DNA of 8,383 nucleotides, from positions 1 to 8,383 of the forward strand of contig OMSZ01000037.1 in the NCBI GenBank assembly GCA_900313855.1. Reading direction: 5' to 3'. This DNA is from an uncultured Eubacteriales bacterium (lineage in GTDB: Bacteria > Bacillota > Clostridia > Lachnospirales > Lachnospiraceae). The notes below the pieces were generated by a model. That model saw only the letters and a program-made list of their open reading frames with translations. It ran no database searches and was not told the DNA's origin. Positions 1 to 6,848 of this stretch are shown in pieces. The first letter of the stretch is position 1; each line of letters opens with the position of its first letter. A program made the translations under genes and the position numbers.

Positions 1-78
1 GCGAGTCTTGCGCGCCGGATTCGGGTCTGCTTTAGCAGACTCACTTCCTATTCGAATCCGTGCGCATCCCGCGGAGCG
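1..78. repeat. GC-rich imperfect palindrome, possible dispersed intergenic repeat
   Basis: This stretch is about 61% G+C by direct count (48 of 78), well above the AT-rich DNA around it. It folds on either strand: bases 16-23 (CGGATTCG) pair with 53-60 (CGAATCCG), and 9-13 (TGCGC) pair with 62-66 (GCGCA), giving 13 base pairs with a small asymmetric bulge. Inside it sits a second perfect hairpin, 25-30 (GTCTGC) with 35-40 (GCAGAC) and loop TTTA. No open reading frame explains it and no U-tract follows it. It may be a copy of a dispersed palindromic repeat or a structured RNA; that identity is inferred. The left edge may lie outside the window. Confidence 0.5.
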
Positions 79-84
79 TTTTAA

Positions 85-105
85 CTGTTACTATTAACAG
101 AACTT
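85..105 (-). terminator. weak hairpin after the surface-protein gene
   Basis: A perfect 6-bp stem (CTGTTA/TAACAG at 85-90 and 95-100, loop of 4) lies 5 bases beyond the stop codon of the wall-binding protein gene. On the minus strand it is followed only by TTAAAA, so the U-tract is poor. It could end transcription weakly. The GC-rich palindrome further on might contribute, but it also lacks a U-tract. Confidence 0.3.
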
Positions 106-2850
106 TTAGCTTACAAAATGTCCGTCGCCGGCAAAATAATAAGATATTCCCTTAATGGTCTGAAGCCCGCTAAGCATTATTCCTTTATCATTAAAATAAT
201 ATTTTCGGCCATTTATCGTCTGCCATCCTGTCTGCATTACTCCTTTTTTGTTAAAATAATATTTTTTCTTTTTGATGGTTTTCCAGCCCGTCTGCATTAC
301 TCCTTTTTTACTGAAATAGTACTTCTTCTTTTTGATGGTTTTCCATCCTGTGTGCATTACTCCCTTTTTATTAAAGAAGTATTTTTTATTATTAATTTTT
401 CTCCATCCGGTTAACATAATTCCATTTTTATTAAAATAATATTTCTTTCCGGAAATTGTATTCCAGCCTTTAACCGGAACTCCCTGCATGTTGAAATAGT
501 ACTTATTTCCATTTATAGTCTGCCAGCCTACAGTAAGCCAGACTCCGTTTTCATCAAAGTAGTATGTATTGCCATCTATAGTCTGCCAGCCGGTAAGCAT
601 TACTCCATCGCTGTTAAAATAATACGTTTTACCATCTATAGTCTGCCAGCCGGTAAGCATCACGCCTTTACTGTTAAAGTAGTGTTTTCCCGACCCCGAT
701 ATATTTTGCCACCCGGTAAGCATTACACCATCACTGTTAAACAGATACTTATTGACATTTATAAGAACAAGACCTGTGACCATTTTACCATTGGCATCCA
801 AATAATATCTGCTGCCGCTATAATCCAAGAAACATCCCTTCTGCATTACTCCGCTGCTGTTAAAATAATATCTGTCTCCGCCTATTGTCTGCCACCCGGT
901 AAGCATCACGCCTTTATCATCAAAGTAATAGTTGTCATTTCCTATATCCATAAAACCTTTGACCGGTTTTCCGTCACTTCCCAGATAATATTTTTTACCA
1001 TTTTCAATATAGAAGGTATCCTTTTTGAGAACTCCGTTTTCATAGTGAAGAACCGTACCATCATTACCTGCTATATCCCCATCATAAACAACCTTTACAG
1101 TCTTTTCAGCCTTAGGTCCCTCCATGGTTGTTACAGTAACCTTGACCTCACCTGGAGAAACCGCTTTGATCATACCATTAAGGTCAACCGTTAAGATACC
1201 GGTGTCACTGCTGACCCATGATCGTATCTTCTGATTAGTGGCATCCGATGGAGAAATGACCGCTTTAAGATTCCCCTTTTCATAATTATACTTTCCGTCC
1301 GACATACTTATATGTAATGTATCAGGACCTGTTATTGAAATCTTTTCAATAGGTATATTAAACGGATCCTGCGGAAGATTGTATGTATATATTTTCTGCT
1401 CGGAAATGCCGTTTGAAGTCTTATCCCTTGTTCCGAACTGCAAAACATTATCCTCAGATGATATTCCATATATATACTCATTTTCATCTATCTCCGGAGT
1501 AAAAAGTATCTTCTTTTCATCATGCTTACAGTCATATACATAAATATTCTTCTTATCATGATATACAGCATAGTTATCACCAAGAACAAGTTTGGCAGCA
1601 TTAACAAAATTCCAGTATTCATCCTCCTTTAAAGAAAGATCTATCACCTCATAAGGAGTATCATCAATCGCCTTTTTTACACATAATTCACCCGACTTAT
1701 TAATATAATAAAACTTACTCCCGTTATAGAATATTCCGCTGTTAACTTCATCCCAAAAACAACCGGAAAATTCAGTACCGTTGCATTCCCTGTCACTTTT
1801 TTCAATCGTTCCATGCCCTGTGAAATCACTACCGCCCTTTAAAAGATATTTATGCTTTACATTTCCCAATGTATCCCAGCTAGGATCATCCCAGGTACAA
1901 TCCACATAATAATTATCTTCTCCTATAGAAATCGTATTCCATATATGAGTTGTGTTAGAAGCAAAGCCTACATTATCAACTCCCGCTGCTTCTAAAAGAT
2001 ATTTATACGCAAGCGTATATCCCTGACATACTGCCTTACCGTCTATCAATGCGCCATAAATGTCATAGTCAGGCTCATCATATACATTAGTCCCTTTTTC
2101 TTTGTTATCAAGATAAGCCTTATAATCATACTTGATATGAAGAGCAAGATAATCATGTATGACCAAAGCCTTTTCCACATCAGTCATCCCACTGTATATG
2201 AGTTTCTGAATAATTGCCTTTTTTCTGCTTTCAAGCATCTCCTTTTGCGAATTGATCATATTAATGTCAATATCCGTATAACCTACCGTAACCTCTTTAA
2301 CCGTATCTCCCACCGTTCTCTTTTCTCTGATAGGACTCTGGCACTCATAAAAGCCCATACATTCTTTAACGATCTGGGTTCCCGAGTTTCCCGTAAGATA
2401 GAAAGACTTAACACCATAGGCCTGTCCGATATAAAATAATTCCGGATTACTGTTAATAAGATCTGAAATCGTTGCTTTGAATTCTTCCTTAGTAAGTGCA
2501 AACTCTGCTACATTCACGCTTTCATCATATTTCTTCATTGCAGTATATAACACCTTAGCACAGGCCTCTTTTCTTTCCGGAAGTGTAGCATTATCATCTG
2601 CTCTGGCCGCCTGCGTAGCAAGCTGCTGTTCGTTATCAGCACTCTCCTCACCATCAAGATAAGCGATCATATCTTCATCATCAAAGGAATAATCATTAGA
2701 CGGAACTACAAAATCTCCATTTTGAATAAGCTGCATATTATCCTCATCAATAATATCCGTCCCTAATGCCATGGTTTTTACCGAAACCGAAGCTACAGCC
2801 ATAGCACCAAACACTATTCCGATCAAGCAACCTGCTATCCTTTTTCTCAT
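106..2850 (-). CDS. secreted transglutaminase-like protein with Ig-like domain and 15 wall-binding repeats
   Basis: This encodes a 914-residue exported protein. Residues 1-28 are a signal peptide (basic RKR, hydrophobic core, likely cleavage after TMA), followed by an acidic linker. A transglutaminase/protease-like domain spans about 229-335, with a full apparent catalytic triad: Cys275 (AVCQGY), His302 (HIWN) and Asp317 (YVDCTWDDP). Residues of about 340-500 are an unassigned beta-rich stretch, 503-588 look like a bacterial Ig-like (Big_2) domain, and 611-914 are 15 choline-binding-type repeats of about 20 residues. The ATG at 2850 is chosen because AGGAGG lies 6 bases upstream and a signal peptide follows directly; an in-frame ATG at 2895 lies inside a terminator-like hairpin. 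The fold family fits either peptide cross-linking or cysteine-protease activity at the wall, and the substrate is unknown. It follows the LCP gene by 102 bases, with a strong hairpin in between. Confidence 0.92.
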   Translation of the reverse strand: MRKRIAGCLIGIVFGAMAVASVSVKTMALGTDIIDEDNMQLIQNGDFVVPSNDYSFDDEDMIAYLDGEESADNEQQLATQAARADDNATLPERKEACAKVLYTAMKKYDESVNVAEFALTKEEFKATISDLINSNPELFYIGQAYGVKSFYLTGNSGTQIVKECMGFYECQSPIREKRTVGDTVKEVTVGYTDIDINMINSQKEMLESRKKAIIQKLIYSGMTDVEKALVIHDYLALHIKYDYKAYLDNKEKGTNVYDEPDYDIYGALIDGKAVCQGYTLAYKYLLEAAGVDNVGFASNTTHIWNTISIGEDNYYVDCTWDDPSWDTLGNVKHKYLLKGGSDFTGHGTIEKSDRECNGTEFSGCFWDEVNSGIFYNGSKFYYINKSGELCVKKAIDDTPYEVIDLSLKEDEYWNFVNAAKLVLGDNYAVYHDKKNIYVYDCKHDEKKILFTPEIDENEYIYGISSEDNVLQFGTRDKTSNGISEQKIYTYNLPQDPFNIPIEKISITGPDTLHISMSDGKYNYEKGNLKAVISPSDATNQKIRSWVSSDTGILTVDLNGMIKAVSPGEVKVTVTTMEGPKAEKTVKVVYDGDIAGNDGTVLHYENGVLKKDTFYIENGKKYYLGSDGKPVKGFMDIGNDNYYFDDKGVMLTGWQTIGGDRYYFNSSGVMQKGCFLDYSGSRYYLDANGKMVTGLVLINVNKYLFNSDGVMLTGWQNISGSGKHYFNSKGVMLTGWQTIDGKTYYFNSDGVMLTGWQTIDGNTYYFDENGVWLTVGWQTINGNKYYFNMQGVPVKGWNTISGKKYYFNKNGIMLTGWRKINNKKYFFNKKGVMHTGWKTIKKKKYYFSKKGVMQTGWKTIKKKKYYFNKKGVMQTGWQTINGRKYYFNDKGIMLSGLQTIKGISYYFAGDGHFVS
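109..1020 (-). repeat. tandem 60-nt repeats encoding 15 cell-wall-binding modules
   Basis: Fifteen units with the pattern W-x-T-I-x-G-x-x-Y-Y-F-N-x-x-G-V-M-x-T-G make up the C-terminal third of the surface protein. Most units are 20 codons; the fourth and sixth have 21 residues, and the eighth has an extra residue (WLTVG), shifting the DNA period to 63 there. The first, fourth and fifth units and the last are the most diverged. Units 12 and 13 differ by one residue, suggesting recent duplication or gene conversion. Repeats of this type bind choline or other wall polymers in related Gram-positive proteins; the ligand here cannot be read from sequence. Confidence 0.9.
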
Positions 2851-2856
2851 AACAAT

Positions 2857-2862
2857 CCTCCT
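2857..2862 (-). promoter_or_regulatory. ribosome binding site fixing the surface-protein start
   Basis: A perfect AGGAGG lies 6 bases before the ATG at 2850. It supports this start over the in-frame ATG 45 bases upstream, which has no comparable site. It begins only a few bases after the U-tract of the upstream hairpin, so translation depends on transcripts that pass that hairpin or start within it. Confidence 0.85.
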
Positions 2863-2865
2863 GTG

Positions 2866-2920
2866 AAAAAAGGGAACTTCATCCATTAAATACATATCTA
2901 TCTAATCAACAAAGCTCCCT
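2866..2920 (-). terminator. long U-tailed hairpin: terminator of the LCP gene or attenuator of the next gene
   Basis: On the minus strand, bases 2920 to 2871 form a 50-nt hairpin. The lower stem is AGGGAGCTT against AAGTTCCCT (one G-U); next come four weak or wobble pairs and one G-G mismatch, then ATTAGATA against TATTTAAT (one G-U), closing a 6-base loop, GATATG. Counting wobbles, 21 of 22 positions pair. TTTTT follows directly, making a run of six with the last stem base. No T-run follows on the plus strand, so it acts in one direction. It starts 32 bases after the LCP stop and ends 3 bases before the AGGAGG of the surface-protein gene. Confidence 0.8.
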
Positions 2921-2952
2921 AAGCATTACATTTTCCTGTTAAAAAATTCTAT

Positions 2953-4077
2953 TTAATTACCTGAATTGGTTTGAGTCGGCTCCTCCGTACTCTTTTCCTC
3001 CGTAAACATATCATATACACCGGTCTCATTAGTTATCGCAGCGCTGATCCTCTGCACTTCATCAGACGGTGTGTATTCTGTATCCTCGGGATATAGAAAA
3101 CCATGAAGATGCTTAACATTGCTAAGAAGATCTGCCGGAACAACAACGCTTCCCTTCTGTTTACCTAACGTAGGTGTAGTATTAGAAAGAGGGAAACCTA
3201 TATTATCCGCCAGTTCATAACTAAATGTATTCTTTGCAAGTGATAATATCTCACTCTTTGACATATTAGTTGCAACTAAAGGAATAATTTCATCAAGTAA
3301 ATTATTAATTGTGGAAAGATCAGACTGCTTTGCTTTTTTGACCATAGCAGTTACCACTGCCCTCTGTCTCTGCGTACGCTCGAAATCTCCGTTACCAACT
3401 TTACGGATTCTTGCATAAGCCGTTGCCTGAGTACCATTAAGTGTCTGCTCTCCTGCAGACCATACTCCATCCGAAGCTATTCCGGTAACCTGAACCTGCT
3501 CCTCAATATTATGATTAAGATTATTAAGTTCCTTTTCCTTGACATTAATCGTAACTCCGCCTAGTGCGTCTATCGCTTTGGTAAGTGCAGTAAAATCTAC
3601 AGAAACATAATCCGTAATATTAAGATCAAGATTCTTGTTAAGCGTTTCAACAGAACATGTTGGTCCTCCTAAGATATAAGCATGTGTAACCTTCTGTGTA
3701 CCGGCCCCATCCTTTGCTATCTCTAAAAAACAGTCCCTGTAGACAGACGCAAGCTTAACTTCCTTTGTTTCATTATTGATACTTGCAATAATTATCGCAT
3801 CACTGTGTGCAGTTCCGGCCTTATTCATATCTCCACCTTCTCTGGCATCGAGACCGAAAAGAGCAATCGTTTTATATTTATCAGCCATCACGTCTGTTAC
3901 TGCATCACTGACATCAATATTCTCACTCTGTTCTTCTGCTTCAGTGTCTACTATCTTATCTAATTTGCTGTTAACATAGTACCATGCAAAGCCGACTATC
4001 AACGCTACCAGCACTAATACTTCTACCAAAAGGATCAAACCAAGCTTTTTATTTTTCTTTTTCCGTGTTTTTTTCAT
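2953..4077 (-). CDS. LytR-CpsA-Psr (LCP) family wall-polymer ligase
   Basis: This encodes a 374-residue membrane protein with a short lysine-rich cytoplasmic start, one membrane segment at about 13-35, and an external LCP domain at about 68-250. Family residues are visible: G-L-D77-A-R79, S92-D93, S-V-Y-R114-D115, and the arginine cluster Y221-x-R223-x-R225 ... D231-x-x-R234-x-x-R237-x-R239. LCP proteins transfer lipid-linked glycopolymers such as teichoic acid or capsule to peptidoglycan, which suits the tarI-tarJ genes nearby. Residues 251-374 carry no domain I recognise and end in an acidic, Glu/Thr-rich tail. Two cysteines, C116 and C141, lie in the external domain. The ATG is preceded by AGGAGG at 4089-4094, with an 11-base spacer. 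It lies 31 bases after glmS with no terminator between, so the two are probably co-transcribed. The exact polymer is unknown. Confidence 0.93.
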   Translation of the reverse strand: MKKTRKKKNKKLGLILLVEVLVLVALIVGFAWYYVNSKLDKIVDTEAEEQSENIDVSDAVTDVMADKYKTIALFGLDAREGGDMNKAGTAHSDAIIIASINNETKEVKLASVYRDCFLEIAKDGAGTQKVTHAYILGGPTCSVETLNKNLDLNITDYVSVDFTALTKAIDALGGVTINVKEKELNNLNHNIEEQVQVTGIASDGVWSAGEQTLNGTQATAYARIRKVGNGDFERTQRQRAVVTAMVKKAKQSDLSTINNLLDEIIPLVATNMSKSEILSLAKNTFSYELADNIGFPLSNTTPTLGKQKGSVVVPADLLSNVKHLHGFLYPEDTEYTPSDEVQRISAAITNETGVYDMFTEEKSTEEPTQTNSGN

Positions 4078-4108
4078 TTAATCTTATTCCTCCTGTTGTT
4101 ATACCGAA

Positions 4109-5935
4109 CTATTCTACAGTAACCGACTTTGCCAGATTTCTCGGTTTATCAACATCTAAGCCCTTTGCTACCGAAACATAATATCCAAACAGCTGTAAAG
4201 GCACAACTGCAAGCGAAGGTGCAAAGCATGGATGAGTATTCGGAATATATACAGTAAAGTCAGCCGTATCCTCCATGACAAAATTACCTCTATTAGTCAA
4301 GGTAAATATATAGCCTCCTCTGGTCCTTACCTCTACTATATTACTTATCATTTTCTCATACAGATCCGGCTGGGTAACAACAGAAACCACCAGCACTCCA
4401 TCCTCAATAAGGGAAATAGTGCCATGCTTTAATTCACCTGCCGCGTAAGCTTCTGAATGAATATATGAGATTTCCTTAAGCTTTAACGATCCCTCTAAGG
4501 ATGTTGCGTAGTCACATCCTCTTCCTAAGAAGAATACATCCTTAGCATTGGCATACTTGCTTGCAAACCACTGAATTCTCTCTTTATCTCCAAGGATCTC
4601 AAGGATCTTATCAGGAAGCTTCTTAAGCTCCTCAACCATTTCACTAAGATCTTCCTTGCTAATGGTTTCTCTTACATCACCAAACAGCATTGCAAGAAGA
4701 TAAAGTGAAACCAACTGCGCACTGTATGCTTTAGTAGTAGCCACCGAAATCTCAGGTCCTGCATGAGTATACATTACATTGTCTGCCTCTCTTGCGATCG
4801 TTGATCCCACAACATTAACTATACCCAACACCTTAGATCCCAGCTCCTGAGCCATTCTAAGGGCAGCAAGAGAATCTGCTGTCTCTCCTGACTGACTAAT
4901 TATAATAGTCATTGAATCCGGTTCAATTATAGGATTCCTGTATCTGAATTCAGATGCAAGGTCAACCTCTACCGGGATTCTTGTAAGCTTTTCAATAATA
5001 TACTTTCCGTTAACGCCTACATGATATGCTGAACCACAGCCTATTATATATATTCTCTTAAGCTTTTTTATATCCTCTTCAGAAAGTCCAAGCTCCTCTA
5101 TTACAACCTTATCACCCTTAAGCCTTGGACTTATCGTATCAAGAACTGCCTTGGGCTGCTCATAAATCTCTTTGAGCATAAAATGCTCATAGCCACCCTT
5201 CTCGGCTGCCTCAATATCCCATTCAATAGTCTTTGTTTCTTTCTTAATCTCATCTAAATCTTCATTATAGAAGGTTATTCCCTCTCTTGTAAGCTCACAT
5301 ATCTCTCTGTTCTCTATAAAATATACTTCTCTTGTATATTTGAGAATTGCCGGCACGTCTGATGCTATGAAATTACCGTTATCTGTCTGTCCGACAACAA
5401 GAGGTGAATCCTTACGAACCGCAAACATCTTATCGGGAAAATCCTTAAAGATTATACCAAGCGCATATGAGCCCTGCACTCTGTGCATAACCTTCTCAAT
5501 AGCCACAACCGGATCACCATTATAATAATAATCAAGATAATGAGCAATCACCTCTGTATCTGTCTCTGATTTGAAGCTGTATCCCTTTGCAATAAGCTTC
5601 TCCTTAAGCGGCTGATAGTTCTCGATTATTCCGTTATGAACAACCGCAATAGATTTGTCCTTATTATAATGAGGATGTGCATTACTAACAGATGGCTCAC
5701 CATGTGTTGCCCATCTGGTATGCCCGATACCTAAAGTTCCTTTTAATGATTTGCCATCTCCGGTCAGATCTCTTAGTGCCTGAAGCCTTCCCTTTGCTTT
5801 GACAACCTCTATTTCCTTATCACCATATACTGCAAGTCCTGCAGAATCGTAACCTCTATACTCTAACTTCGCTAAACCGTCAAGCAGGATCGGAGCTGCC
5901 TGCTCATTACCAATGTATCCGACGATACCACACAT
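4109..5935 (-). CDS. glmS: glutamine--fructose-6-phosphate aminotransferase (isomerizing)
   Basis: This cytoplasmic enzyme makes glucosamine-6-phosphate from fructose-6-phosphate and glutamine, the first step to UDP-GlcNAc. The 608-residue length is normal for the family. The N-terminal glutaminase domain (about 2-220) has the nucleophile Cys2 in MCGIVGYIGN, GHTRWATHG (71-79), HNGIIEN (100-106) and ETDTE (124-128). The first sugar-isomerase domain has GCGSAYH (299-305), SQSGETADS (348-356) and ATTKAYS (399-405). The second has GRGCDYATSLEGSLKLKEIS (471-490), with EAYAAGELKHG at 495-505. The C terminus, DKPRNLAKSVTVE, is the conserved tail. The start is fixed because Cys must follow Met; an in-frame GTG at 5977 would add 14 residues that include the ribosome binding site. 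A promoter lies about 60-90 bases upstream, and the LCP gene follows. Confidence 0.97.
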   Translation of the reverse strand: MCGIVGYIGNEQAAPILLDGLAKLEYRGYDSAGLAVYGDKEIEVVKAKGRLQALRDLTGDGKSLKGTLGIGHTRWATHGEPSVSNAHPHYNKDKSIAVVHNGIIENYQPLKEKLIAKGYSFKSETDTEVIAHYLDYYYNGDPVVAIEKVMHRVQGSYALGIIFKDFPDKMFAVRKDSPLVVGQTDNGNFIASDVPAILKYTREVYFIENREICELTREGITFYNEDLDEIKKETKTIEWDIEAAEKGGYEHFMLKEIYEQPKAVLDTISPRLKGDKVVIEELGLSEEDIKKLKRIYIIGCGSAYHVGVNGKYIIEKLTRIPVEVDLASEFRYRNPIIEPDSMTIIISQSGETADSLAALRMAQELGSKVLGIVNVVGSTIAREADNVMYTHAGPEISVATTKAYSAQLVSLYLLAMLFGDVRETISKEDLSEMVEELKKLPDKILEILGDKERIQWFASKYANAKDVFFLGRGCDYATSLEGSLKLKEISYIHSEAYAAGELKHGTISLIEDGVLVVSVVTQPDLYEKMISNIVEVRTRGGYIFTLTNRGNFVMEDTADFTVYIPNTHPCFAPSLAVVPLQLFGYYVSVAKGLDVDKPRNLAKSVTVE

Positions 5936-5942
5936 AATATAT

Positions 5943-5948
5943 CCTCCT
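5943..5948 (-). promoter_or_regulatory. ribosome binding site fixing the glmS start
   Basis: AGGAGG lies 7 bases before the ATG at 5935. It decides between this start and the longer in-frame GTG reading, whose extension would translate through this site and bury the catalytic N-terminal cysteine. Confidence 0.88.
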
Positions 5949-5995
5949 AAAAGATTTATATACAAGAAGTTTCCCACAAAGTAAAAAACAGCATT

Positions 5996-6024
5996 ATTAT
6001 AACACCGCGATCAAAATTTTACAA
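5996..6024 (-). promoter_or_regulatory. sigma-A-type promoter for glmS and the LCP gene
   Basis: On the minus strand a TTGTAA -35 element (6024-6019) and a perfect TATAAT -10 element (6001-5996) are separated by exactly 17 bases. The expected start of transcription, near 5988, gives a leader of about 53 bases before the glmS ATG. No other candidate in this gap is as good. It implies that glmS can be transcribed separately from tarI-tarJ. Confidence 0.75.
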
Positions 6025-6079
6025 TACGGCAAAACAATGATTTTCTTATGAATTTCTTAAGACCGGAATATAGATAAAA
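6025..6079 (-). other. gap after the glycosyltransferase; no clear terminator
   Basis: This is AT-rich sequence between the glycosyltransferase stop and the glmS promoter. The only fold seen is a short TCTTA/TAAGA stem with a 9-base loop and no proper U-tract. Read-through from the tar genes into glmS therefore seems possible. Confidence 0.4.
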
Positions 6080-6823
6080 CTACATATATTTTAGCAGCCC
6101 TCTGACCGCGTAATTGCAAAAACAGTAAAACGCCTTAAGCCTTCCCATGCCAACATATCTGTATACTCCATAGGTCATACCGGCAGATTTGAATTTGTTG
6201 GCGGATTTTGATCCCTTTACTATACGATATTTCAAAAGAGGTTCATTTATGCCAAAGGCTTTATCATATTCCTTAAGAATTGACAGCCACATAATATAAT
6301 CCTCATGTAAATGATCCTCTGTCATCGGAAACTTAAGCGCCACATCACGCCTTACCATTGCTCCCGAAGTATTGATAACATTTCCTTTAATAAGCTTTCT
6401 ATATGTTATCTCCTGCGGAATACCTATTATCTTTCCGGTAAGCCTTCCGTCTTCGTCCATAAGCTCTCTGCCTGTCGAGCTAAGCACGGCATTCTTATCC
6501 TCCATAAGCTTAAACTGTTTTTCAAGCTTATCATCAGTCCAGTAATCGTCACCGTCAAGAAAAGCGATATATTTGCCCAAAGCCATTGAAACTCCGAGAT
6601 TTCTTCCGGCAGCCACTCCCATATTCTTTTCATTTCTTACATACTTAAACCGTTCATCTTTAAGAAATTCCGATATAGCCTTATCCGTTCCATCAGTAGA
6701 ACAGTCATCTACTATAATACATTCCCAGATTGTCCCCTGTTTTAATACAGACGACAATGCTTTCTCTATATATTTCACGCAATTATATACCGGAACAATA
6801 ACCGAAACCTGAATATCCTTCAT
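6080..6823 (-). CDS. family 2 glycosyltransferase
   Basis: This 247-residue protein has the GT-A fold signatures of family 2: VSVIVPVYN (6-14), the nucleotide-binding VDDCSTDGT (38-46), KNMGVAAGRNLG (66-77), the metal-binding DGDD (90-93) in AFLDGDDYW, a later HEDYIMW (173-179), and LKYR (197-200). It would transfer a sugar from a nucleotide donor; donor and acceptor cannot be assigned. It has no membrane segment, so it probably acts on a lipid-linked precursor at the inner face of the membrane. It lies 25 bases after tarJ, which suggests a role in building or decorating a ribitol-phosphate polymer (inference). The ATG at 6823 is used here; an in-frame TTG at 6829 would add two residues and is better spaced from the AGAGGG site. 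The C-terminal part beyond residue 200 is less conserved in type. Confidence 0.9.
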   Translation of the reverse strand: MKDIQVSVIVPVYNCVKYIEKALSSVLKQGTIWECIIVDDCSTDGTDKAISEFLKDERFKYVRNEKNMGVAAGRNLGVSMALGKYIAFLDGDDYWTDDKLEKQFKLMEDKNAVLSSTGRELMDEDGRLTGKIIGIPQEITYRKLIKGNVINTSGAMVRRDVALKFPMTEDHLHEDYIMWLSILKEYDKAFGINEPLLKYRIVKGSKSANKFKSAGMTYGVYRYVGMGRLKAFYCFCNYAVRGLLKYM

Positions 6824-6834
6824 AAACAAATATA

Positions 6835-6840
6835 CCCTCT
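6835..6840 (-). promoter_or_regulatory. ribosome binding site of the glycosyltransferase, ambiguous start
   Basis: AGAGGG is the only Shine-Dalgarno-like site here. It is 11 bases before the ATG at 6823 and 5 bases before a TTG at 6829. Other genes in this window use spacings of 6, 7, 8 and 11, so both starts are possible; they differ by two residues. Confidence 0.55.
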
Positions 6841-6848
6841 TAGCAAGC

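Noticed and set aside
1..78. Possible tRNA, because of the TTCGAATCC motif on the plus strand
   Set aside because: The bases before TTCGAAT do not pair with those after it to form a T-stem, the inner hairpin has a 4-base loop instead of a 7-base anticodon loop, and no acceptor stem or cloverleaf forms on either strand.
118..1194. Plus-strand open frames of 98 and 170 codons opposite the repeat region
   Set aside because: They arise because the 60-base repeat period is a multiple of three, which keeps antisense frames open. They have no plausible ribosome binding site and their products mirror the repeats.
2283..2501. Minus-strand open frame of 72 codons inside the surface-protein gene
   Set aside because: It lies in another frame of a confidently assigned gene and has no ribosome binding site or recognisable product.
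2827..2850. Lipoprotein signal (IAGC at residues 5-8 of the surface protein)
   Set aside because: The cysteine comes before the hydrophobic core rather than after it, so it cannot be a lipobox; an ordinary signal peptide fits better.
2851..2895. N-terminal extension of the surface protein starting at an ATG at 2895
   Set aside because: It would start inside the terminator-like hairpin, translate through AGGAGG, and put 15 residues ahead of a well-formed signal peptide.
5936..5977. N-terminal extension of GlmS from a GTG at 5977
   Set aside because: It lacks its own ribosome binding site and would bury Cys2, which must be N-terminal for glutaminase activity.
6036..6062. Terminator after the glycosyltransferase gene
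   Set aside because: The stem is only TCTTA/TAAGA with a 9-base loop, and it is followed by AAATC instead of a U-tract.
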